Shown in pieces: positions 1-7,444 of a stretch of 20,225 bases of DNA. Where the stretch lies: contig DAIDKG010000449.1 of the NCBI GenBank assembly GCA_027450125.1, positions 1 through 20,225 of the forward strand. The letters run 5' to 3'. This stretch comes from Bordetella sp. GTDB taxonomy: Bacteria > Pseudomonadota > Gammaproteobacteria > Burkholderiales > Burkholderiaceae_B. Position 1 is the stretch's first letter. Each line of letters opens with the position of its first letter. The notes below the pieces were generated by a model. That model searched no databases. It saw only the letters and a program-made list of their open reading frames with translations, and had not been told where the DNA came from. A program made the position numbers and the translations under genes.

Positions 1-35
1 GTCAGCATATCGGCGATGGGATCGCTCATGCTCAT
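1..35 (-). CDS. rpsH: 30S ribosomal protein S8, N-terminal fragment
   Basis: Only the first codons are inside the window; they read MSMSDPIADMLT, the usual S8 amino terminus. S8 is a primary 16S rRNA binder in the small-subunit platform, and in E. coli it is also the translational repressor of the spc operon. A good AAGGAG Shine-Dalgarno lies just upstream of the ATG at 35 and overlaps the rpsN stop codon, so S8 is probably translated in step with S14. A second in-frame ATG lies two codons in (29); the upstream one is better placed relative to the ribosome-binding site. The gene is cut by the window edge. Confidence 0.9.
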   Translation of the reverse strand, partial: MSMSDPIADML

Positions 36-46
36 TTCTGTTCTCC

Positions 47-352
47 TTACCAGCTGGCCTTGGTCATGCCGGGGATTTCGCCCTTCATGGCCATTTCACG
101 CAGTTTGTGGCGGGTAAGGCCAAACTTGCTGAACACGCCGCGGGGGCGGCCGGTGACAACGCAGCGATTACGCTGGCGCGTGGGATTGGCATTGCGCGGC
201 AGTTGCTGCAGCTTAAGGCGGGCCTGGTAGCGCTCTTCGTCGGTCTTGGATTGATCGTCGATGATCGCCTTCAGCTCGGTGCGCCTGGCGGCGAATTTCT
301 CGGCCAGCTTGGCGCGCTTGATGTCGCGATTGATGAGGGAAAGTTTAGCCAC
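47..352 (-). CDS. rpsN: 30S ribosomal protein S14, long zinc-free form
   Basis: The 101-residue protein is the long (C-minus) form of S14. It starts [10 protein letters not shown] and ends in the family's usual KASW-type tail. It lacks the two CXXC pairs of the short zinc-binding form; the only cysteine is in the [11 protein letters not shown] segment near residue 64. S14 sits in the head of the small subunit and assembles late. The gene lies 12 nt after rplE and 11 nt before rpsH, in the standard spc order. Because the protein does not need zinc, no zinc-responsive paralogue would be expected for this form, although one could exist elsewhere. Confidence 0.97.
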   Translation of the reverse strand: MAKLSLINRDIKRAKLAEKFAARRTELKAIIDDQSKTDEERYQARLKLQQLPRNANPTRQRNRCVVTGRPRGVFSKFGLTRHKLREMAMKGEIPGMTKASW

Positions 353-364
353 GTCAACAGCCCC

Positions 365-904
365 TTAGTTACGGAACGGGAAGCTGAAGGCGGTCAGGAG
401 CGCCTTGGCTTCTTCGTCGGTCTTGGCGGTGGTGGTGATGCTGATGTTCAGCCCACGCAGCGCGTCGATCTTGTCGTATTCGATTTCGGGGAAAATGATC
501 TGTTCCTTCACCCCGATGTTGTAGTTGCCGCGACCGTCGAAAGCGCGACCGGACACGCCGCGGAAGTCGCGCACGCGAGGCAGCGCAACCGCGATCAGGC
601 GATCGAGGAATTCGTACATGCGCTGGCCGCGCAGGGTCACCATGCAGCCAATAGGATAGTTTTCGCGGATCTTGAACCCGGCGATCGCCTTCTTGGTCTT
701 GGTGATCACGGGCTTCTGGCCGGCGATCTTGGTCAGATCGGACACGGCGTGCTCGATGACCTTCTTGTCGGCCACGGCTTCGGAAACACCCATGTTCAGC
801 GTGATCTTGGTGATGCGGGGCACCTCCATGACGCTCTTGTAGCCGAACTGGGCCTTCAGGTCGCCGGCGACCTTGTTCTTGTAGAAGTCTTGCAAACGAG
901 ACAT
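365..904 (-). CDS. rplE: 50S ribosomal protein L5
   Basis: The product is 179 residues, the typical bacterial L5 length. It carries the family segments [12 protein letters not shown] at the start, [25 protein letters not shown] and [17 protein letters not shown] near the end. L5 binds 5S rRNA in the central protuberance and contacts the small-subunit head and P-site tRNA. The gene follows rplX after 13 nt and precedes rpsN by 12 nt, as in the spc operon. In E. coli the S8 repressor binds mRNA around the rplX/rplE junction; I could not recognise that structure by eye here. Confidence 0.97.
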   Translation of the reverse strand: MSRLQDFYKNKVAGDLKAQFGYKSVMEVPRITKITLNMGVSEAVADKKVIEHAVSDLTKIAGQKPVITKTKKAIAGFKIRENYPIGCMVTLRGQRMYEFLDRLIAVALPRVRDFRGVSGRAFDGRGNYNIGVKEQIIFPEIEYDKIDALRGLNISITTTAKTDEEAKALLTAFSFPFRN

Positions 905-917
905 GTCTTATCGCCCC

Positions 918-1238
918 TTATGCCTTGACGCCGACGACGGCGCCATTGGAACGGAACACACGCACCTTCTTGCCGTCCACTTGCGTGAAACCGACGCGAT
1001 CGCCCTTGCCGGTGGCAGGATTGAACAGCGCGATGTTGGACACGTGGATGGGCATGGTCTTGTCGACGATGCCGCCAGGCTGGTTGGCCATGGGATTGGG
1101 CTTGGTGTGCTTCTTGACGACGTTGATGCCCTCGACCAGGACATGGTCGGCATCGACGCGGGCCAGCACGGTGCCGCGACGGCTCTTGTCGCGACCGGTC
1201 AGGACGATGACTTCGTCGCCTTTACGGATCTTGTTCAT
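918..1238 (-). CDS. rplX: 50S ribosomal protein L24
   Basis: The 106-residue protein begins [19 protein letters not shown], the KOW-domain start of L24, followed by GTVLARV and a basic [13 protein letters not shown] segment. L24 is one of the two initiator proteins of large-subunit assembly and binds the 5' domain of 23S rRNA near the exit tunnel. A clear AAGGAG precedes the ATG and overlaps the end of rplN, which lies only 10 nt upstream. This suggests coupled translation within the spc-type transcript. Overlapping open frames on both strands here are composition artefacts. Confidence 0.97.
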   Translation of the reverse strand: MNKIRKGDEVIVLTGRDKSRRGTVLARVDADHVLVEGINVVKKHTKPNPMANQPGGIVDKTMPIHVSNIALFNPATGKGDRVGFTQVDGKKVRVFRSNGAVVGVKA

Positions 1239-1248
1239 CGTAGGCTCC

Positions 1249-1617
1249 TTACAGCACTTCGGGGGCCAGCGACACGATCTTCATGAACTTTTCGGTACGC
1301 AGCTCGCGCGTAACGGGTCCGAAGATGCGGGTGCCGATGGGCTCCAGCTTGGCATTGAGCAGCACGGCGGCGTTGCCGCCGAAACGGATCAGCGAACCGT
1401 CCTTGCGGCGCACGCCCTTGGCGGTGCGAACCACCACGGCGTTGTAGATTTCGCCTTTCTTGACGCGGCCACGGGGGGCGGCGTCCTTGACGCTGACTTT
1501 GATGACGTCGCCGATGCCGGCATAACGGCGCTTGGAGCCGCCGAGCACCTTGATGCACATCACAGAGCGTGCACCCGTGTTGTCGGCCACGTCCAGCGTG
1601 GTCTGCATTTGGATCAT
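1249..1617 (-). CDS. rplN: 50S ribosomal protein L14
   Basis: The 122-residue protein starts [17 protein letters not shown] and contains [22 protein letters not shown] and [13 protein letters not shown], all diagnostic of L14. L14 forms an intersubunit bridge with 16S rRNA helix 14 and helps bind translation factors. It is the first gene of the spc-type block. It has an AGGAAA ribosome-binding site, but no ribosomal gene is directly upstream. Instead there is a roughly 230-nt predicted leader, and rpsQ is nearly 13 kb away. Expression of rplN, rplX, rplE, rpsN and rpsH must therefore start from a local promoter. Confidence 0.97.
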   Translation of the reverse strand: MIQMQTTLDVADNTGARSVMCIKVLGGSKRRYAGIGDVIKVSVKDAAPRGRVKKGEIYNAVVVRTAKGVRRKDGSLIRFGGNAAVLLNAKLEPIGTRIFGPVTRELRTEKFMKIVSLAPEVL

Positions 1618-1650
1618 GATTTTTCCTGTTCCAACTTAGCTGAACTGCGC

Positions 1651-1673
1651 AAAACCGCTTTTTCATGAAGCGG
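1651..1673 (-). terminator. terminator-like hairpin in the rplN leader (possible attenuator)
   Basis: In transcript orientation the stem CCGCTT pairs with AAGCGG across a 7-nt loop, and the stem is followed at once by TTTTGC. The stem is short (6 bp) and the T-run only four, so this is at best a weak or conditional terminator. It lies about 34 nt upstream of the rplN start codon and inside the predicted leader, where read-through would set expression of the whole spc block. Confidence 0.35.
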
Positions 1674-1824
1674 GCTTGCCCAATCCAACCAGTTTTGGTC
1701 CCGTAGGGCTCCTGGCGCAACTTGCGCCGCACCAGCAGCCCGGGTTGAAATCTTGCGGCAAATAATTCCGTGTTTTCAGGCAGTTGGCGCATTTGTCGCG
1801 CACCGAACAGGCCATCTCACACAC

Positions 1825-1849
1825 CTTTCCCCAAACTTTTCGGGGAAAG
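1825..1849 (-). promoter_or_regulatory. perfect 8-bp hairpin at the 5' end of the predicted rplN transcript
   Basis: CTTTCCCC (1825-1832) and GGGGAAAG (1842-1849) are exact inverted repeats around a 9-nt spacer. With the predicted -10 box ending at 1858, transcription would start near 1851, so this stem would form at the very 5' end of the rplN leader. There is no T-run on either strand, so it is not an intrinsic terminator. A 5' stabilising stem or a protein-binding site are possible roles. Confidence 0.45.
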
Positions 1850-1857
1850 AGCTGAGC

Positions 1858-1887
1858 ATTCTAGCGCGGCCTTCAGGGTTTACGCAA
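1858..1887 (-). promoter_or_regulatory. predicted sigma-70 promoter for rplN and downstream spc genes
   Basis: On the minus strand TTGCGT (1887-1882) is followed by an 18-bp spacer and TAGAAT (1863-1858), giving 3/6 and 5/6 matches to the -35 and -10 consensus. The position upstream of an otherwise promoterless ribosomal gene block supports it. The architecture matches the predicted rplC promoter (TTGCGA, 18 bp, TAACAT). The start site near 1851 is inferred, not observed. Confidence 0.5.
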
Positions 1888-1983
1888 GTACTTTCTTGCC
1901 ATGTGGTTTAGACTGATAAGTGCCCGGCCTTGAACGCGCGCTTCCCGCGCTTTCGTCCCTCTTTTTCGGAGCCCGATCGCATC

Positions 1984-3411
1984 ATGTACGAATCCCTAGC
2001 CCTTTACATCAACGGCGAATTCATCGGCGGCGACGGCCGCAAGACCGAAGACGTCGTCAACCCCGCCACCCAGGAAGTCCTGGGCCAGTTGCCCCATGCC
2101 AGCCAGGCCGACCTGGACCATGCCCTGGAGTCGGCCCAGCGCGCCTTCGAATCCTGGAAACGCTCCTCGCCCATGGACCGTTCGGCCATTCTGCGCAAGG
2201 TCGCCGAGCTCGCCCGCGCCAACGCCAAGGAAATCGGCCGCAACATGACCCTGGACCAGGGCAAGCCGCTGGCCGAATCGGTCGGCGAAATCGTCTCCTG
2301 CTCCGAGCACCTGGACTGGGCCGCCGAGGAGTGCCGCCGCCTGTATGGCCGCGTGATCCCACCGCGCAACCCCGACGCGCGCCAGATCGTCGTGCGCGAG
2401 GCGGTGGGCGTCTGCGCCGCCTTCACGCCCTGGAACTTCCCCTATAACCAGGCCATCCGCAAAGTCGCCGCCGCGATCGCCTCGGGCTGCTCCATCGTGC
2501 TCAAGGGACCCGAAGACTCGCCCAGCGCCATCATGGCGATCGCCCGCATGTTCCACGAGGCCGGCCTGCCCAAGGGCGTGCTGAACATCGTCTGGGGCAA
2601 ACCGGCCGAAATCTCCGACTACCTGATCCGCTCGCCCATCGTGCGCAAGGTCAGCTTCACCGGCTCGGTACCGGTCGGCAAGCAGCTGGCGGCGCTGGCC
2701 GGCCAGTACATGAAGCGCGGCACCTGGGAGCTGGGCGGCCACTCGCCCGTGCTGGTGTTCGAGGACGCGGACATCGACCGCGCCGCCACCATGCTGGCCA
2801 AGTTCAAGATCCGCAACGCCGGGCAAGTGTGCGTCTCGCCCACCCGCTTCTATGTGCAGAAGGGCGCCTACGACCAGTTCCTGGCCAAGTTCACCGACGT
2901 GCTCAAGGGCATCAGGGTGGGCAACGGACTGGAGGCCGGCACCGATATGGGACCGCTGGCCCACGAGCGCCGCGTGCCCGCCGTGGAAAAATTCGTCGAG
3001 GACTCGATCAAGCGTGGCGGCAAGGTCGTGCTGGGCGGCGATGCGCCCCAGGGCAAGGGATTCTTCTTCAATCCGACGGTGATCACCGGCCTGCCCGACG
3101 ACGCCATGCTGATGACCGAAGAGCCCTTCGGCCCGATCGCGCCGGTGGTGCCTTTCACCGATGTGGACGAGGTGCTCAAACGCGCCAACAGCCTGCCTTT
3201 CGGCCTGTCGTCATACGTGTTCACCAACTCGCTGCAGACGGCCACCAAGGTGTCCAACGGCATCGAGGCCGGCATGGTCAACATCAACCATTTCGGCAGC
3301 GCGCTGGCCGAGACGCCCTTCGGCGGCGTGAAGGACAGCGGCATCGGCAGCGAAGGCGGCACCGAGATGTTCGACGGCTACCTGGTGACCAAGTTCATCA
3401 CGCACGTTTGA
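1984..3411 (+). CDS. NAD(P)-dependent aldehyde dehydrogenase, succinate-semialdehyde-dehydrogenase-like
   Basis: The predicted enzyme oxidises an aldehyde to its acid with NAD(P)+ in the cytoplasm. From the ATG at 1984 it is 475 residues, normal for the family, and begins [20 protein letters not shown]. The frame extends upstream only to a TTG at 1930, giving an unlikely arginine- and proline-rich leader. Catalytic features are complete: N151 in TPWNFPYNQ, the general base E249 in WELGGHSPV and the nucleophile C283 in [21 protein letters not shown] follows towards the C-terminus. Close GabD-type enzymes often have a second cysteine two residues after the nucleophile; here it is serine. The gene stands alone, divergent from rplN and convergent with the AraC-type regulator 31 nt away. 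The substrate cannot be read from the sequence. Confidence 0.88.
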   Translation: MYESLALYINGEFIGGDGRKTEDVVNPATQEVLGQLPHASQADLDHALESAQRAFESWKRSSPMDRSAILRKVAELARANAKEIGRNMTLDQGKPLAESVGEIVSCSEHLDWAAEECRRLYGRVIPPRNPDARQIVVREAVGVCAAFTPWNFPYNQAIRKVAAAIASGCSIVLKGPEDSPSAIMAIARMFHEAGLPKGVLNIVWGKPAEISDYLIRSPIVRKVSFTGSVPVGKQLAALAGQYMKRGTWELGGHSPVLVFEDADIDRAATMLAKFKIRNAGQVCVSPTRFYVQKGAYDQFLAKFTDVLKGIRVGNGLEAGTDMGPLAHERRVPAVEKFVEDSIKRGGKVVLGGDAPQGKGFFFNPTVITGLPDDAMLMTEEPFGPIAPVVPFTDVDEVLKRANSLPFGLSSYVFTNSLQTATKVSNGIEAGMVNINHFGSALAETPFGGVKDSGIGSEGGTEMFDGYLVTKFITHV

Positions 3412-3442
3412 GCATGCGCCGTGCCGGGCTGGCGGGCAACCG

Positions 3443-4408
3443 TCAGTCCGGCGCCCGCTCGGCGCGGAAGGCCCGCGCCGACGCGCCGAACCGGCGCTTG
3501 AACAGGCGGCTGAAATGCGAAGGGTGGACGAACCCCGCCTGGTAGGCCAGCTCCGCGATGCTGCGGTGCGCGTGCCGCGGACTGGCGAGCAGGTCGCGGC
3601 TGTATAGCAGGCGCTGCTCGTACAGATACGCCTCCACGCCCACGCCCTGAAAGATACGGTGCAGATAGCTGGGCGAAATGCCGCAGGCCTGGGCGATGGC
3701 TTCGGGTCTCAGTTGCGGATCGCCCAGATGGCGCTTGATGTAGGACTCGATGCGCTCGCGATGGGCCAGCGTGACGCTGCTGTCGGCCTCCGAGGCCCGG
3801 GCCCGGCCCGGCTCGACCAGGAACAGCACGACCAGGTCGATCAGGCGCTCGCCCAGCTCGGCCACTTCGGCATCGGACCAGTCCCCCAGCCCCCTGAATA
3901 GCTGCTCCAGATATTGCGCCAGCAAGGCTCCGCGCGGCGAGCCGTCGCCGATGAGCAGCTTGTAGAAGGGTTCGATGCGGGCATGGCGCCGCTCCAGCGC
4001 CTGGCGCGGAAACGAGACGCTCAGGCTGCGGTAGCCCTGCACACCCTGAGCCGCCGCGCGATAGGGCGCGCTCTGGTTCATCAGGTAGACACAGCCGGGT
4101 TCGACCTGGAACTGGCGGCCCGAGCGGGACACCTCCAGAGGTCCGGTCAGCGGCAGGCCGAAGGTGTAGAACTCCTGCGACAGCCGCGCCACATTGTTGG
4201 GCGTGCGTTCGATCTGCTGCCCCTGGTAGTGCAGGTCGTTGAACTGGAACCCCGCGCGGCGCACATACCGCACGCTGCCGGCGAAAGCCTCGGACGCGCC
4301 GCGGTGCACCTCAAACGGACCGAACGCGTCGCTCAGCGTCTCGCGCCACTGCTCATAGCCCTGCGGTCCGCCGTCGAGGATCTGAAGGCCGGAACCCCTT
4401 GTTGTCAT
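3443..4408 (-). CDS. AraC-family transcriptional regulator
   Basis: This is a 321-residue DNA-binding regulator. The N-terminal half (about residues 30-135) resembles the cupin-like AraC_binding_2 sensor found in FeaR-type regulators of amine and aromatic catabolism. The C-terminal 100 residues form the usual double helix-turn-helix. Helix-turn-helix 1 is around 235-254 (PEAIAQACGISPSYLHRIF). Helix-turn-helix 2 is around 283-308 (SIAELAYQAGFVHPSHFSRL). An AGGAGA site 7 nt before the ATG supports the start. It is divergent from the hydrolase-transporter operon across a 177-bp region, the classical arrangement for a local activator, so that operon is its likely target. Its effector, and whether it also controls the two aldehyde dehydrogenase genes, is unknown. 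Confidence 0.9.
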   Translation of the reverse strand: MTTRGSGLQILDGGPQGYEQWRETLSDAFGPFEVHRGASEAFAGSVRYVRRAGFQFNDLHYQGQQIERTPNNVARLSQEFYTFGLPLTGPLEVSRSGRQFQVEPGCVYLMNQSAPYRAAAQGVQGYRSLSVSFPRQALERRHARIEPFYKLLIGDGSPRGALLAQYLEQLFRGLGDWSDAEVAELGERLIDLVVLFLVEPGRARASEADSSVTLAHRERIESYIKRHLGDPQLRPEAIAQACGISPSYLHRIFQGVGVEAYLYEQRLLYSRDLLASPRHAHRSIAELAYQAGFVHPSHFSRLFKRRFGASARAFRAERAPD

Positions 4409-4497
4409 GGCGATGTCTCCTGGGGAACTGCGCCGCCCGGGTTTTTATCCAGGCTCCACATTTTATTGACTCAGTCCGCACCCGGCGGGCAATTGTG

Positions 4498-4527
4498 TTG
4501 CGCGCCGTTTTTCCGCGCGCCTATAGT
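4498..4527 (+). promoter_or_regulatory. candidate promoter for the hydrolase-transporter operon
   Basis: TTGCGC (4498-4503), an 18-bp spacer and TATAGT (4522-4527) fit a sigma-70 promoter pointing toward the hydrolase, with a leader of about 50 nt. The spacer contains two copies of the self-complementary word GCGCGC (4500-4505 and 4515-4520) 15 bp apart. A 9-bp palindrome GACTCAGTC lies just upstream (4468-4476). Either could be an operator for the divergent AraC-type regulator. This is prediction only. Confidence 0.35.
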
Positions 4528-4585
4528 CCGACGAAATCCTCACAACTATAACGCCGGGCGCAGACCCGGGCACAAGGAAGGAGAC

Positions 4586-5473
4586 ATGCGCGAGGACTCC
4601 CGCTGCGCTGCAGCGCCAGGCTTTCCAGGGCCTGTTTCACGCTACGTCGGCTGCCTGGGCCGCGAGCTGCATTTCGTCGAATGGGGCCGGGCCTCGGCGC
4701 CCGCCGTGTTCCTGTGGCACGGCCTGGCCCGCACCGGACGCGACTTCGACGATCTGGCCCAGGTGCTGGCCGCGCGCTACCGCGTCATCTGTCCCGACAC
4801 GATCGGCCGCGGTCTGTCGCAATGGAGCACCGACCCGGTCGAGGACTACCGGCTGGACAGCTATGCCCGCCTGGCCGCAGCCCTGGTCGACGCACTGGAG
4901 CTGACGCAGCTGCGCTGGGTCGGCACCTCCATGGGCGGCGCCATCGGACTGGTCGCCGCCGCCACGACGCTGCGCGGCCGGATCTCGCACCTGGTGCTCA
5001 ACGACATCGGCCCCGAGCTGCCCGCCCCCGCCGTGGACCGCATCACGACCTATGCCGGCAACCCGCCCGCTTTCGCTACGGTCACCGAGCTCGAAGCCTG
5101 GCTGCGCCAGGCCTATCGTCCCTATGGCTGGCAAAGCGACGCGCAGTGGCGGCGCATGGCCGAAACGTCGATGCGCCGCCTGCCCGACGGGCGCGTCACG
5201 CTGCACTACGATCCGGCCATCGTCGGCCAGTTCCGCCATCACCCGCGCGACTACGACCGCTGGGACGAATACGACGCCCTGCGCCTGCCGGTGCTGCTGC
5301 TGCGCGGCGCGCAGTCCGATCTGCTGCCCGATGGCGTGGCCGCCGCGATGACCCGGCGCGGCCCGCGCGCCACACGCATCGATTTCGAAGACTGCGGCCA
5401 CGCGCCGGCATTGAACGTCCCTCCCCAGATCAACGCCGTGGCCGAATTCCTGGCCCGCCCCGGCGAACTTTGA
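4586..5473 (+). CDS. alpha/beta-fold hydrolase
   Basis: The 295-residue cytoplasmic protein has no visible signal peptide. It shows the full alpha/beta-hydrolase set: an oxyanion-hole segment LWHGLARTGRDFD, the nucleophile elbow GTSMGG with S115, an acid at D245 in RGAQSDLLPD and H272 in CGHAPALN. It should hydrolyse an ester, amide or similar bond, but the lid region (about 145-215) gives no substrate clue. The ATG at 4586 is preceded by AAGGAGAC; the frame extends far upstream without any better start. It is the first gene of an operon with an ABC importer 23 nt downstream, so it probably acts on the imported compound or a derivative. It could supply a deglutamylation or ester-cleavage step of the local pathway, but this is speculation. 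Confidence 0.88.
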   Translation: MREDSRCAAAPGFPGPVSRYVGCLGRELHFVEWGRASAPAVFLWHGLARTGRDFDDLAQVLAARYRVICPDTIGRGLSQWSTDPVEDYRLDSYARLAAALVDALELTQLRWVGTSMGGAIGLVAAATTLRGRISHLVLNDIGPELPAPAVDRITTYAGNPPAFATVTELEAWLRQAYRPYGWQSDAQWRRMAETSMRRLPDGRVTLHYDPAIVGQFRHHPRDYDRWDEYDALRLPVLLLRGAQSDLLPDGVAAAMTRRGPRATRIDFEDCGHAPALNVPPQINAVAEFLARPGEL

Positions 5474-5496
5474 AAAACGCCACGAAGGAGACATCC

Positions 5497-6669
5497 ATGA
5501 AGAAACTGTTGCTGGCCGCCCTGGCCACTTTTGCGTTGCAGGCCCCGGCCTGGGCGAACGACTTCGTCATCGCCCACGTCTACGACAAGACCGGTCCGCT
5601 CGAGGCCTATGCCAAGCAGACCCAGACCGGCCTGATGATGGGCCTGGAATACGCGACCCACGGCACCATGGAGGTCGACGGCCGCAAGATCCGCGTGATC
5701 GAGAAGGACGACCAGGGCAAACCCGACGTGGGCCGTGCGCAACTGGCCTCGGCCTACGCCGATGATCATGCCGACATCGCCGTCGGCCCGACCTCGTCCG
5801 GCGTGGCGCTGGCCATGCTGCCCATCGCCAAGGAGTACAAGAAGATCCTGCTGGTCGAGCCCGCCGTGGCGGACTCGATCACCGGCGCCAAGTGGAACCG
5901 CTACATCTTCCGCACTGCCCGCAATTCGTCGCAGGACGCCATCGCCAACGCCACGGTCTTCGACAAGGAAGGCACGTCCATTGCCATGCTGGCGCAGGAC
6001 TATGCCTTCGGCCGCGACGGCGTCAAGGCGTTCAAGAGCGCGCTCAAGCACGCCAAGATCGTTCACGAGGAATACCTGCCTGTGAACACCACCGATTTCA
6101 CGGCCGGGGCGCAGCGCCTGTTCGACTCGCTCAAGAACAGGCCCGGCCGCAAGATCATCTTCATCCTGTGGGCGGGCGCAGGCAATCCGTTCAAGATCGC
6201 CGACCTGGACCCCCAACGCTACGGCATCGAGCTCGCCACCGGCGGCAACATCCTGCCGGCCACCGCGTCGTGGAAGGCCCTGCCCGGCATGGAAGGCGCC
6301 ACGTATTACTACTACGGCATGCCCAAGAACCCCATCAACGACTGGCTGGTTGCCGAACACGAAAAGCGCTACGGCCAGCCGCCCGACTTCTTCACCTGCG
6401 GCGGCATGTCGGCGGCGCTGGCCATCGTGCAAGCCCTGAAAAATGCGAAGGGCAAGTCCGATACCGAAACGCTGATCAAGACCATGGAAGGCATGAGCTT
6501 CGAGACGCCCAAGGGCAAGATGACTTTCCGCCCGCAGGACCACCAGGCCATGCAGAACATGTATCACTTCCGCATCAAGAACAATCCCGCACTGCCGTGG
6601 GCCGAGGAAGATCTGGTCGACGTGATCACGCCCGATCAGATGAATGTACCCATCCTCAACAAACGCTGA
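5497..6669 (+). CDS. ABC transporter substrate-binding protein, branched-chain amino acid/amide type
   Basis: The 390-residue protein is a periplasmic binding protein of the Leu/Ile/Val-binding (Peripla_BP_6) type. It begins with a clear Sec signal peptide, MKKLLLAALATFALQAPAWA, with predicted cleavage after residue 20. The mature protein opens FVIAHVYDKTGPLEAYAKQ and includes VGPTSSGVALAMLPIAKEYKK, AMLAQDYAFGRDGVKAFK and NTTDFTAGAQRLFDSLK, matching the two-lobed fold. An AAGGAG site lies 6 nt before the ATG. Downstream genes encode both ATPases and both permeases of one importer. Members of this family bind branched-chain amino acids, amides, urea or aromatic acids; the ligand here cannot be inferred from the sequence. 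Confidence 0.9.
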   Translation: MKKLLLAALATFALQAPAWANDFVIAHVYDKTGPLEAYAKQTQTGLMMGLEYATHGTMEVDGRKIRVIEKDDQGKPDVGRAQLASAYADDHADIAVGPTSSGVALAMLPIAKEYKKILLVEPAVADSITGAKWNRYIFRTARNSSQDAIANATVFDKEGTSIAMLAQDYAFGRDGVKAFKSALKHAKIVHEEYLPVNTTDFTAGAQRLFDSLKNRPGRKIIFILWAGAGNPFKIADLDPQRYGIELATGGNILPATASWKALPGMEGATYYYYGMPKNPINDWLVAEHEKRYGQPPDFFTCGGMSAALAIVQALKNAKGKSDTETLIKTMEGMSFETPKGKMTFRPQDHQAMQNMYHFRIKNNPALPWAEEDLVDVITPDQMNVPILNKR

Positions 6670-6676
6670 TCGCAAC

Positions 6677-7444
6677 GTGCTGGAAACCCGAGATCTCACC
6701 ATCCGTTTCGGCGGCCACACGGCCGTGGACCAGGTCAGCTGCCGGTACGAGTCCGGCACGCTGACCGCATTGGTCGGTCCCAACGGCGCCGGCAAAACGA
6801 CTTACTTCAATCTGATCTCGGGGCAGTTGCGCGCCAACGCGGGCAGCGTTCACCTGGACGGACGCGATCTCACCACACTGGGCGTCTCGGCCCGCATGCA
6901 CGCCGGGCTGGGCCGCGCTTTTCAGCTCACGCAGCTGTTTCCCCGTCTGAGCGTACACGAGAACATACGCCTGGCCCTGCAGTCGCGCGCTCAGGGTGCG
7001 GGCTGGCGCCACATCCGCCTGTGGCGCGTCTGGGACACGGACCGGACGCTGCTCGAACAAGCCGACGTTTTACTCGAACGCACACGGCTCAAAGACCGTC
7101 GCGGCCAGCCTGCGGCCAGCCTGCCGCACGGCGATCAGCGCAAGCTGGAGATCGCCATGTTGATGGCGCTGTCGCCGCGCGTCTACATGCTGGACGAACC
7201 CACGGAGGGCATGAGCGTGGACGATATGCCCGTCATGCTCGACCTGATCCGCGAGCTCAAGCAGGACAGCGGAAAGATCATCCTGCTCGTCGAACACAAG
7301 ATGGACGTGGTGCGCGAGCTGGCCGACCGCATCGTGGTGCTGCACGACGGCCGCCTCATGGCCGACGGCGAACCCGCCGACGTGATTGCCTCGGACATCG
7401 TGCAGCAGGCCTACCTGGGCACCGCGCCAAGGGGGCACCGGTGA
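6677..7444 (+). CDS. livG: ABC transporter ATP-binding protein, LivG family
   Basis: This is one of the paired cytoplasmic ATPases of the importer. Counting from the GTG at 6677 it has 255 residues, the usual LivG length, and begins LETRDLTIRFGGHTAVD. Walker A is GPNGAGKTT (34-42), the Q-loop glutamine is near 83, and the signature region SLPHGDQRKLEIA is at 148-160, a normal LivG variant of LSGGQ. Walker B is VYMLDE (169-174) and the switch histidine is H207. An in-frame ATG at 6644 would add 11 residues and overlap the binding-protein gene by 26 nt. Neither start has a good ribosome-binding site, so family length decided the choice. Translation is probably coupled to the upstream gene. Confidence 0.9.
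   Translation: MLETRDLTIRFGGHTAVDQVSCRYESGTLTALVGPNGAGKTTYFNLISGQLRANAGSVHLDGRDLTTLGVSARMHAGLGRAFQLTQLFPRLSVHENIRLALQSRAQGAGWRHIRLWRVWDTDRTLLEQADVLLERTRLKDRRGQPAASLPHGDQRKLEIAMLMALSPRVYMLDEPTEGMSVDDMPVMLDLIRELKQDSGKIILLVEHKMDVVRELADRIVVLHDGRLMADGEPADVIASDIVQQAYLGTAPRGHR

Larger units (their letters stand above)
1618..1983. other. intergenic region between divergent rplN and aldehyde dehydrogenase, no gene
   Basis: This 366-bp stretch separates the start of rplN (-) from the start of an aldehyde dehydrogenase (+). It holds the predicted rplN promoter (1858-1887), a perfect 8-bp hairpin at the predicted start of that transcript (1825-1849), and a terminator-like hairpin closer to rplN (1651-1673). 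I see no convincing protein-coding ORF. One minus-strand frame stays open from 1792 into rplN but is out of frame with it and shows no family resemblance. I could not identify a clear plus-strand promoter for the aldehyde dehydrogenase. Confidence 0.6.

Noticed and set aside
880..930. Possible S8 repressor-binding structure at the rplX/rplE junction
   Set aside because: S8 binds this area in E. coli, but by eye I could not find a convincing helix with the S8 core features.
1235..1792. A 185-codon minus-strand frame crossing the rplN leader and rplN
   Set aside because: It overlaps rplN out of frame and its sequence is arginine-rich shadow translation; the part in the leader has no recognisable domain or ribosome-binding site.
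1930..1983. Upstream TTG start extending the first aldehyde dehydrogenase by 18 residues
   Set aside because: There is no ribosome-binding site, the start codon is rare, and the added Arg/Pro/Phe-rich segment does not resemble the family; the ATG at 1984 gives the normal N-terminus.
5251..6795. A 514-codon minus-strand frame opposite the hydrolase and binding-protein genes
   Set aside because: Its product is low-complexity and it overlaps two genes with complete motifs, a signal peptide and ribosome-binding sites.
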